From positions 1 through 42,756 of IMG/VR virus record IMGVR_UViG_3300023176_002717: a stretch of DNA of 42,756 bases. One strand, written 5' to 3'. Within the stretch, counting starts at the first letter, position 1; each line of letters opens with the position of its first letter. This DNA comes from a virus. A model generated the notes under the pieces. That model made no database searches. It was not told where the DNA came from and saw only the letters and a program-made list of their open reading frames with translations. A program made the translations under genes and the position numbers. Shown piece after piece: positions 22,026-27,411 of the stretch.

Positions 22026-22208
22026 GTGAGTAAGTTTATATTTTTATATTTGATTCCAGTTTTATCTGGTATCTATACATCACATATCGGACTTAGCGTT
22101 TTTGATGTAAAGACATTGATTCCTGCCGTTGGCATTATTTCGCTAGTTTGTTTTATTAGCGTTAGTATTTACATGTCATTTTTTTGGCATCACAAAGAAG
22201 GGGAGTAG
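22026..22208 (+). CDS. Small membrane protein, GTG start
   Basis: A 60-residue, strongly hydrophobic protein with two helices (about 3-19 and 31-52) and a short charged tail (HHKEGE). GGAGAATAG lies upstream of the GTG. Unrecognised. Confidence 0.52.
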   Translation: MSKFIFLYLIPVLSGIYTSHIGLSVFDVKTLIPAVGIISLVCFISVSIYMSFFWHHKEGE

Positions 22209-22210
22209 TT

Positions 22211-22519
22211 GTGAAAGTAAATATAAGCGCCGGATACGAAAAGGTGAATCTCAATCCTTGCGTGTACACAATAAAGCACAAAATGTACGAAGTTGAGCCT
22301 TATATGATATCACGAAGACCTACCGGACCCGTGAGAGAGAAAGGTACAAGATATTATTACACTGCTCACTACATAGCGTTTGGCGATATGATAAATTGTC
22401 ATTGTGATCCATGCGCTGGTGATAAGGCCACGGCTAACATAATTAGAAAAGAGAATCCAAAATTCAACCCAAAGAAGCTAAATTGGGATGGAAATATCGC
22501 AATAATTAAGGAGTTATGA
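22211..22519 (+). CDS. Hypothetical protein, 102 residues, GTG start
   Basis: The GTG at 22211 follows GGGGAG. A basic protein of 102 residues with three Cys (CHCDPC around 76) and strand-rich N-terminus; a CxCxxC site could bind metal. The ATGA at its stop begins a short leader frame (22516-22542). I do not recognise the family. Confidence 0.55.
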   Translation: MKVNISAGYEKVNLNPCVYTIKHKMYEVEPYMISRRPTGPVREKGTRYYYTAHYIAFGDMINCHCDPCAGDKATANIIRKENPKFNPKKLNWDGNIAIIKEL

Positions 22520-22554
22520 TTATGTCTACTGAAACAATTTAAGCTATACTAACC

Positions 22555-22611
22555 AAGCGGCTTGTGAAGGCTTGATCACCTTCTTTGCTTTCGTCCTCAG
22601 CCTTGCCGCTT
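22555..22611 (+). ncRNA. Structured leader upstream of the Rha/KilAC gene
   Basis: AAGCGGC (22555-22561) pairs with GCCGCTT (22605-22611), enclosing a second hairpin GAAGG/CCTTC (22566-22570 with 22579-22583). No T-run follows, so it is not a simple terminator. A short reading frame (MIMSTETI) ends just before it, and a TATACT box lies at 22545-22550. It may regulate expression of the downstream gene, or be a small RNA, like the antisense control of P22 ant. Confidence 0.45.
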
Positions 22612-22647
22612 CAATTCAATGAGGACTTAAAATTTGAGGATGTCACT

Positions 22648-23343
22648 ATGGAATTAATCACCACAAAACCGTTTGCAACTATGTCATCCCGCGAGATTGC
22701 GGAGTTGACCGGAAAAGAACATTACAATGTCAAGCGCGACATATCAGCAATGGTATTGCAGCTTAACTATCCTGACCTTCAGCTCAAAGACTGCCCAAAA
22801 TTTGACCCATCAGAATTGAAGGGTCACCAGATAACGCTAGCGCCGTTTGAATATTGCGGAAATACCTATGACGAATTCCACCTTGATCAAGAGTATTCGC
22901 TGCTTTTGGTTAGTGGTTACAAGGTCGGGCTTCGTCAAAAGATCATTAAGCGCTGGCAAGAGCTGGAATTGCAACAAGCACCGAAGATCCCGCAAACCAT
23001 GTCAGAAGCCCTGCAACTGGCAGCGGATCAGGCCCGGCAACTTGAAGAGCAGGCGCCAAAGGTGGCGTTTGTAGAAAACCTGGTTGAGCGCGACACTCTA
23101 ATGACAGCTACACAGGTTGGGCAGAAACATAAAATTAGCGCAGTTAAGCTAAACAAATTCCTGGATGAGCTTGGCGGTGTGTATAACAAGTCTGTTAAGC
23201 GCGGTCGTGCATTCACTCAATCCTTCATTGATAAAGGCTATGGCGAGCTAAAGCAGACTGAGCCGGGCTATTCTCAAGCGCTGTTTACGCCATCAGGCGA
23301 AGTTTGGATCAATGAAAAGTTAATTAGCGAGGGGTTGGTATGA
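22648..23343 (+). CDS. Rha-type regulator with KilAC-like C-terminal domain
   Basis: A 231-residue protein. The N-terminal 110 residues follow the Rha family (FATMSSREIAELTGKEHYNV, then FHLDQEYSLLLVSGYK and an arginine/lysine-rich IKRWQELE). Residues 150-231 match the KilAC/ANT domain (FVENLVERDTLMTATQVGQK, the KLNKFLDELGGVYNK helix pair). Such fusions are phage antirepressors or regulators. The start at 22648 has GAGGA upstream. It is preceded by a structured leader. It overlaps a 41-residue gene by ATGA. Confidence 0.82.
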   Translation: MELITTKPFATMSSREIAELTGKEHYNVKRDISAMVLQLNYPDLQLKDCPKFDPSELKGHQITLAPFEYCGNTYDEFHLDQEYSLLLVSGYKVGLRQKIIKRWQELELQQAPKIPQTMSEALQLAADQARQLEEQAPKVAFVENLVERDTLMTATQVGQKHKISAVKLNKFLDELGGVYNKSVKRGRAFTQSFIDKGYGELKQTEPGYSQALFTPSGEVWINEKLISEGLV

Positions 23344-23465
23344 GTGTTTCTGTAATTGGATCAAAAATGGTTTGCAGCCCTAATCCGTATTTTATCGGTA
23401 TATCCTGGGGTAATAATCAAATAAGGATCGGCCTTATTTTTTGGCATGTTGTTTTTATAAAATAA
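23340..23465 (+). CDS. Small hydrophobic peptide, 41 residues
   Basis: A 41-residue frame starting on an ATGA overlap with the Rha/KilAC stop, with GAGGGG upstream. It is Val-, Ile- and Trp-rich, ending in a hydrophobic stretch (RIGLIFWHVVFIK), but with no clean transmembrane helix. Coupled translation supports it; nothing else is known. Confidence 0.4.
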   Translation: MSVSVIGSKMVCSPNPYFIGISWGNNQIRIGLIFWHVVFIK

Positions 23466-23486
23466 CAAACCTGTCGCAAATTGACA

Positions 23487-23514
23487 TTAACATAAGTGAT
23501 TATAATCCTATAAT
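23487..23514 (+). promoter_or_regulatory. Promoter with overlapping palindromes
   Basis: TTAACA (23487-23492), 16 bases, TATAAT (23509-23514). A TTGACA at 23481-23486 is also present but is 14 bases from the upstream TATAAT. Two palindromes overlap it: GATTATAATC (23498-23507, perfect) and CCTAT-A-ATAGG (23507-23517). The word TATAATCCTA (23501-23510) is identical to one in the control region at 12510-12519. Confidence 0.65.
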
Positions 23515-23540
23515 AGGGTTACTGATTAGGAGGTAGAAAG

Positions 23541-23780
23541 ATGCTAAAAGCAATTCAGGTTTCGGTTAAGGCTATTTTTAACATGGTTGTAGCGTTAACT
23601 TTATTGTTGTCGGTAACTGGTTGTGGAAACTTTGTAAATGAGCCTAGCATTAAAAAGGCTATGGATTTGTGTGCGAGTAATGGAGGGCTTAATCACCTGT
23701 CAATATTCGTTGCGGACAAAGCAGTTTGCAATAACGGGGCAATTTATCACAGGGGTAATTGGATGGTGAGAGACAGATAG
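23541..23780 (+). CDS. Small lipoprotein, moron-like
   Basis: A 79-residue lipoprotein precursor: hydrophobic signal LTLLLSVTGCGN with lipobox, then about 50 polar residues with two more Cys (LCASNG and AVCNNGAIYH) that could pair. It has AGGAGG upstream, its own promoter and a following terminator, the typical make-up of a phage lysogenic-conversion gene. By analogy with Cor and Llp lipoproteins it might block phage receptors, but there is no sequence evidence for that target. Confidence 0.66.
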   Translation: MLKAIQVSVKAIFNMVVALTLLLSVTGCGNFVNEPSIKKAMDLCASNGGLNHLSIFVADKAVCNNGAIYHRGNWMVRDR

Positions 23781-23814
23781 CAAGCAATGCGCATGATATT
23801 CTAATAACCACCCT

Positions 23815-23837
23815 CCCGCCGGGTTAAGGCGGGGTTT
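23815..23837 (+). terminator. Terminator after the lipoprotein gene
   Basis: CCCGCC (23815-23820) and GGCGGG (23828-23833) form a 6-bp GC stem with a 7-base loop, followed by GTTT. Weak T-run; partial readthrough into the tRNA is plausible. Confidence 0.6.
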
Positions 23838-23840
23838 ATA

Positions 23841-23916
23841 GCCCGCGTAGCATAATGGATAATGCAGTAGCCTTCTAAGCTATTGATTGCAGGTTCGAGT
23901 CCTGCCGCGGGTGCCA
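23841..23916 (+). tRNA. tRNA-Arg (anticodon UCU)
   Basis: A complete cloverleaf. Acceptor GCCCGCG/CGCGGGT (one G-U), D arm GCAT/ATGC, anticodon arm GTAGC/GCTAT with loop CTTCTAA giving anticodon TCT, T arm GCAGG/CCTGC with TTCGAGT loop, then discriminator G and an encoded CCA at 23914-23916. It decodes AGA, a codon rare in many gammaproteobacteria but frequent in AT-rich phage genes. It could also serve as an integration site copy, though no integrase is seen. Confidence 0.93.
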
Positions 23917-23920
23917 AGTT

Positions 23921-24035
23921 TCATATCAAAGGGTCGTGCGCCCTAGACCTAAGTAGGGATTGCACCGGAATAACACACCTCACTGGTGTGCCGCAGATAG
24001 CCGCTGCAGAGGTGACTCTGGGCCTTTTGATATGA
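23921..24035 (+). ncRNA. Structured RNA of unknown class, 115 bases
   Basis: A non-coding stretch starting 4 bases after the tRNA and enclosed by a long stem: TCATATCAAA (23921-23930) pairs perfectly with TTTGATATGA (24026-24035), extended by GG/CC. Inside are a compound hairpin GTGC/GCAC (23936-39, 23962-65) capped by CCCTA/TAGGG (23941-45, 23954-58), a hairpin CGG+CACACC/GGTGTG+CCG (23966-23993) with an AATAA bulge, and CAGAG/CTCTG (24007-11, 24016-20) with a GTGA (GNRA) loop. GGTC (23932-35) could pair with GACC in the first loop as a pseudoknot. No T-run follows. I match it to no known RNA class. Confidence 0.7.
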
Positions 24036-24094
24036 GCCTTGTCTCATACTGAGTAAACAGTAAATCAAAATTTAGAATCAATAAGGAGATAGAC

Positions 24095-24496
24095 ATGTAC
24101 TACTGGGATAAAAAAATTAAAATGGAAGACTTGGTTGGCAAAACAATCAAGGAGATCAAAGGACTAGAGAAGGGTTCTGAAGAGGTTCGCATCTTTACTG
24201 AGTGCGGACAAGAGTATTTGTTTTTTCACCCACAGGATTGCTGTGAGTCGGTTGACCTTAATGATTATGATGGTTATGCAGATGATCTAGTTGGCGCTCT
24301 TATTGTTAGCGCAGAAGAAAGTTCAAATTCAGACGAAGGGGAGAGGCCATGCGAGTATAGCGAAAGCTGGACATGGACATTCTATAAGATAGAAACCAAT
24401 AAGGGCGGGATTTGGATGAGGTGGCTCGGAGAATCTAATGGGTATTACTCCGAAAGCGTTGATCTTGTGTGGGTCAATAAGCCAGATTCCGAATGA
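24095..24496 (+). CDS. DUF7448-like protein
   Basis: A 133-residue acidic protein with the run LVGKTIKEIKGLEKGSEEVR, HPQDCCESV (with the CC pair), SAEESSNSDE, YTWTFYKI-like WTWTFYKIET and GESNGYYSESVDL. These match a family of phage and bacterial proteins of unknown function that I recall as DUF7448. The 51 bases between the structured RNA and this gene's Shine-Dalgarno hold nothing else obvious. AAGGAG is upstream. Confidence 0.72.
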   Translation: MYYWDKKIKMEDLVGKTIKEIKGLEKGSEEVRIFTECGQEYLFFHPQDCCESVDLNDYDGYADDLVGALIVSAEESSNSDEGERPCEYSESWTWTFYKIETNKGGIWMRWLGESNGYYSESVDLVWVNKPDSE

Positions 24497-24523
24497 AGTG
24501 TTATTAATTAACAGGAGAGTGTT

Positions 24524-24727
24524 GTGATAACTAAGGTAAATGTAATTGACATTAAATGTGGCGAGAAGTTGCACAGCTATCTTAAAAACAATCAGGATTC
24601 ACTGCCAAGAGTTGGTGATACTGTCATTATTGAAGGTAGCCAAAGATTTATTGTTATTGAAGTGTGTCACTGTTTTGGATCCAAAGACTCTGTTCAAGAA
24701 TCAATTAATATCTATGTTGAGTGCTAA
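24524..24727 (+). CDS. Hypothetical protein, 67 residues, GTG start
   Basis: A small strand-rich protein (PRVGDTVIIEGSQRFIVIEVCHCF, about 28-51), resembling a small beta-barrel/SH3-like fold by pattern. AGGAGAG lies upstream of the GTG. Three Cys. No family is recognised. Confidence 0.5.
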   Translation: MITKVNVIDIKCGEKLHSYLKNNQDSLPRVGDTVIIEGSQRFIVIEVCHCFGSKDSVQESINIYVEC

Positions 24728-24774
24728 ATACACCTGCTTCATATGCGAAACAGTAGACTATTGCGAGGAGTGTA

Positions 24775-25185
24775 GTGGAGCTATTAATAAACTCAGAGGC
24801 CAGTCTTCGGGCGGCACAGAAACAGCTAGAGATTCAGTTTCAGGAGAAGAAGTTCGTAAAGGCCAAGTTGAGCTATGGCCGACAACGGAGTCTTAGCCAG
24901 AACGCGGCGCTCCATCTGTTCTGCCAGCAGTTGGCCGATAAGCTGAACGAGGCCGGGCTTGACCAGCGCAAAGTAATGAAGCCGAGCGCTGATATACCAT
25001 GGAATATGGAATCTGTTAAAGAGAATCTATGGCGACCTATTCAGAAAGCCGTAACGGGCCTAGATAGCACTACAAAGCCTGAAACAAGCCAGTATCCGGC
25101 CATCTACGATGTTTTAAATATGCACCTGGCTACCAAGTTTGGAATCAGTGTTGAGTGGCCTAAAAGGAGAGAGGATGCCTCGTAA
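24775..25185 (+). CDS. ninB: NinB-family recombination protein
   Basis: A 136-residue protein. The GTG at 24775 has GAGGAG upstream. The segment SYGRQRSLSQNAALHLFCQQLADKL matches the RS.dQN..lh....L core of NinB, and the C-terminal WRPIQKAVTGL...LNMHLATKFG fits as well. NinB (Orf) binds single-stranded DNA and replaces RecFOR in lambda Red recombination, consistent with the SSB and Rad52-type genes in the other operon. It overlaps NinG by 11 bases. Confidence 0.8.
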   Translation: MELLINSEASLRAAQKQLEIQFQEKKFVKAKLSYGRQRSLSQNAALHLFCQQLADKLNEAGLDQRKVMKPSADIPWNMESVKENLWRPIQKAVTGLDSTTKPETSQYPAIYDVLNMHLATKFGISVEWPKRREDAS

Positions 25186-25861
25186 GTGCACAAAGAAAGA
25201 CTGCCGAAAAGAATTGCCGCCTGTTAAGCGGTCTGTATTCCCTGAATCTGCTGGTTTTTGCTCTATTGAGTGCATGAGCCTGCATGGACTGGATAAAGCC
25301 CGTCAGCAGGCCGAGAGAAAGCGCAAGGCCGATGAGGCTGGAGCTAAGAAGCGGCGCGACACATTTAAGAAAGAATTCCAAAAGACAGACAAGCGATACC
25401 GGACTGAACAGATAGAGCTTACACAAAAGGCATTCAACAAAGTTATCAAGCTTGAGGAGTTGCTAAGGTGTGCGATCGCTGGAGAACAGCCGATGTGTAT
25501 ATCTTGTAGCAAGCCATGGACTCCATTCGATAACGCAGACTTTGCAGCCGGACATTGGCACAGCAGGGGCGCAAGGTCGGATCTGGCAATGAACAACCTC
25601 AATGTTTTTTTGCAATGCAACAAAAGGTGTAATTCGGCCTTGGCAGCCAACAAGACTGGAGAAATGGGAACCCATGGCTATGACAAGGGTCTTGTTATGA
25701 GGCTTGGGCAGGATGAATTTAATAGGATAGATGCAAAGTTGAAGCGGGTTAATATTCTTCCTGATTGGTCGGTCGAAGATTACAAGCTGTTAAGAAAGTG
25801 GCTCAATGGTCGTGCAAGATACATAACTAAAGAGCTTGAGCTAATACAGGGAGCTTGCTAG
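25175..25861 (+). CDS. ninG: NinG/Rap Holliday-junction-type nuclease
   Basis: A 228-residue protein of the NinG (Rap) family; the start at 25175 follows AAAAGGAGAG. N-terminal Cys pairs (KCTKKDCRKELP, GFCSIECM), a Lys-rich helix (residues 45-90) and the core CISCSKPW...AAGHWHSRGARSDLAMNNLNV...CNKRCNSALAANKTGE, with the family's Cys, His and Asn residues. NinG cleaves branched DNA in phage recombination. Together with NinB, SSB and the annealing protein it completes a recombination set. Confidence 0.87.
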   Translation: MPRKCTKKDCRKELPPVKRSVFPESAGFCSIECMSLHGLDKARQQAERKRKADEAGAKKRRDTFKKEFQKTDKRYRTEQIELTQKAFNKVIKLEELLRCAIAGEQPMCISCSKPWTPFDNADFAAGHWHSRGARSDLAMNNLNVFLQCNKRCNSALAANKTGEMGTHGYDKGLVMRLGQDEFNRIDAKLKRVNILPDWSVEDYKLLRKWLNGRARYITKELELIQGAC

Positions 25862-25867
25862 AAGTAA

Positions 25868-26284
25868 ATGAAAAGAGTGTTCATATTGATGTTTGTATGC
25901 CTACCAGTATTTGCTGATGGTATTCATGTTGGGGCGTGGTCTCATCACTATCTAAAATCAAGCTACCGAATGAATAACGGCAGAACAAGAAAGTACAACG
26001 AAACACACGGTCGGCTTGGGTATTACAGAGACTACGGTAGCTATTGGGCAGAAGTCGGAGTATTCGAAAACTCACACTACATTGATTCAGAATATGCAGG
26101 AATAGGTAAAAACTACTACAGAAGTAATAATTTTGACCTTGGTATTGTTGGCGGATATGTGAGCGGGTACTCGTTTACAAAAGTTTATGCAGCGGCTACC
26201 GCCTCGTTAAAATCGAAGCTGGTAGCCATTGATTTTGCATTAGCGCCAAAAGTTGCAACAGCAAGCATTAGGATTGAGATATGA
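25868..26284 (+). CDS. Secreted small beta-barrel-like outer-membrane protein
   Basis: A 138-residue protein with a signal peptide (MKRVFILMFVCLPVFADG, cleavage near 16). The mature part is built of alternating aromatic and polar strands (IHVGAWSHHY, RLGYYRDYGSYWAEVGV, NNFDLGIVGGYVSGYS, KVYAAATASLKS), as expected of a small outer-membrane barrel. It follows NinG by 6 bases and ends flush with the convergent fibre gene. Possible roles are receptor masking or envelope modification after infection. I recognise no named family. Confidence 0.62.
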   Translation: MKRVFILMFVCLPVFADGIHVGAWSHHYLKSSYRMNNGRTRKYNETHGRLGYYRDYGSYWAEVGVFENSHYIDSEYAGIGKNYYRSNNFDLGIVGGYVSGYSFTKVYAAATASLKSKLVAIDFALAPKVATASIRIEI

Positions 26285-26980
26285 TTACGGCCTATGCGGC
26301 TGTCCTGTTCTAAATCCTAGCCTGTAAGTTCTCAGCTCATCATTTCCAGTATCAATAAATGATATGTCTGTTGAGCTTAAAGACGATATAGATGGAGAGG
26401 TGACTCCAGTTATTGATAAAGTTAGCCCAGCCTGGCTCCAATCCGTGCCACTCCATGAGTATGCTCTTAAGTCACCACCCAATCCAGTTCCATCTACAAA
26501 AGCAATTGATGATGAGTTTAAAGCAGATAATGAAATAGATGATATACTGGGAAGGGTTAATTTATTGCCAACCTGAGACCATGAAGATCCGTTCCAAGAG
26601 TATGTTGTTAGTTCAAGAGTTCCTGATCCAGCAAATGCAATTTCTGTATCGCTAAATGCTGTAGATTTTGGATCACCTGAGAATGTTACGGACAACCCGC
26701 TTCCGACCTGAGACCAATCAGTTCCATTCCATGAATATGTCCTTAGCTCTGTATTGGTACTATCAATGAACGATATTGTTGACGATGTAAGTGCGCTTAT
26801 TGAGGCAACTCCAGCTCCAGATATTGAAAGGCTATTACCAACCTGAGACCATGAAGATCCGTTCCATGAGTATGTCCTAAGCTGATCGCTTGATGATTCA
26901 AAAAATGCAATAAGTGTTTCACTTAATGCGGTTATTGTTGGCGTACCGCTGACTGGTATTGATAGTGAAGAACCAGTCTT
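26285..26980. repeat. 135-bp direct repeats in the fibre gene
   Basis: The repeated protein unit corresponds to DNA units of about 135 bp. For example, CCAACCTGAGACC plus the next 16 bases are identical at 26568-26596 and 26838-26866, exactly two units (270 bp) apart. Such tandem identity allows slippage or recombination. Confidence 0.7.
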
Positions 26981-27409
26981 TGACCAGGCAGATCCGCTCC
27001 ATGAATAGGTTGTCAATTCGTCATTTGTCGAATCAATAAATGCTATAGTATTCGAGTTTAGAGAGGTCGATGCTGGAAGCGTGATGGATGATACTGACAA
27101 GCCTGTACCAATCTGATTTATCTGATCAAGATATGCGGCCATTTGAGAAATCAAAGCTACAGAATCACCTGGGGGTACATTGATTGAGTTTGCGCTATCT
27201 TCTGCCTCTTGTGCACTGGTTGCTGCTGCTTGAGCTTGTGCCGTTGCCTGAGAAACAATTTGAGTATAAGGGATTGCTGTTTTGCTAGGGCCACCATCTA
27301 CCGGGCGCAAAGTGACGTTACTGTCACCATTAAGCGCACGATCAAAGTCAGCAACATTTCTCTGGAAAGCGTCTATGGCATTTGTGCCTAATGGGCCATC
27401 GATAGCCAT
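26285..27409 (-). CDS. Repeat-built tail fibre
   Basis: A 374-residue protein. Residues 1-95 are a probable attachment and coiled-coil region (QATAQAQAAATSAQEAEDSA). From about 104 there are five full units of about 45 residues of the pattern IAFIDSTN.ELRTYSWNGSSWSQVGN.LSI, and a sixth cut short by the stop after ELRTY, leaving the unrelated tail RLGFRTGQPHRP. This is a propeller- or fibre-like host-recognition module. It lies next to the J-like protein, with GAGGA upstream of the start. DNA of the units is similar enough for unit number to change by recombination. Confidence 0.72.
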   Translation of the reverse strand: MAIDGPLGTNAIDAFQRNVADFDRALNGDSNVTLRPVDGGPSKTAIPYTQIVSQATAQAQAAATSAQEAEDSANSINVPPGDSVALISQMAAYLDQINQIGTGLSVSSITLPASTSLNSNTIAFIDSTNDELTTYSWSGSAWSKTGSSLSIPVSGTPTITALSETLIAFFESSSDQLRTYSWNGSSWSQVGNSLSISGAGVASISALTSSTISFIDSTNTELRTYSWNGTDWSQVGSGLSVTFSGDPKSTAFSDTEIAFAGSGTLELTTYSWNGSSWSQVGNKLTLPSISSISLSALNSSSIAFVDGTGLGGDLRAYSWSGTDWSQAGLTLSITGVTSPSISSLSSTDISFIDTGNDELRTYRLGFRTGQPHRP

Positions 27410-27411
27410 AA

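Noticed and set aside
23921-24035. A second, degenerate tRNA or a group I intron remnant
   Set aside because: No T-loop TTC motif, anticodon arm or acceptor of normal length, and no group I core elements; the 10-bp outer stem does not fit a tRNA.
24717-24896. A Cys-rich frame (CFIC...CEEC) overlapping the start of NinB
   Set aside because: Two CxxC pairs are suggestive of a zinc site, but most of the frame lies within NinB in another register and turns into low-complexity sequence. NinB has the better start site and family match.
12557-26284. Search for an integrase, excisionase or full CI repressor
   Set aside because: None recognised on either strand. The Rha/KilAC and Cro-like proteins alone do not prove a temperate lifestyle, and part of the genome is outside the window.
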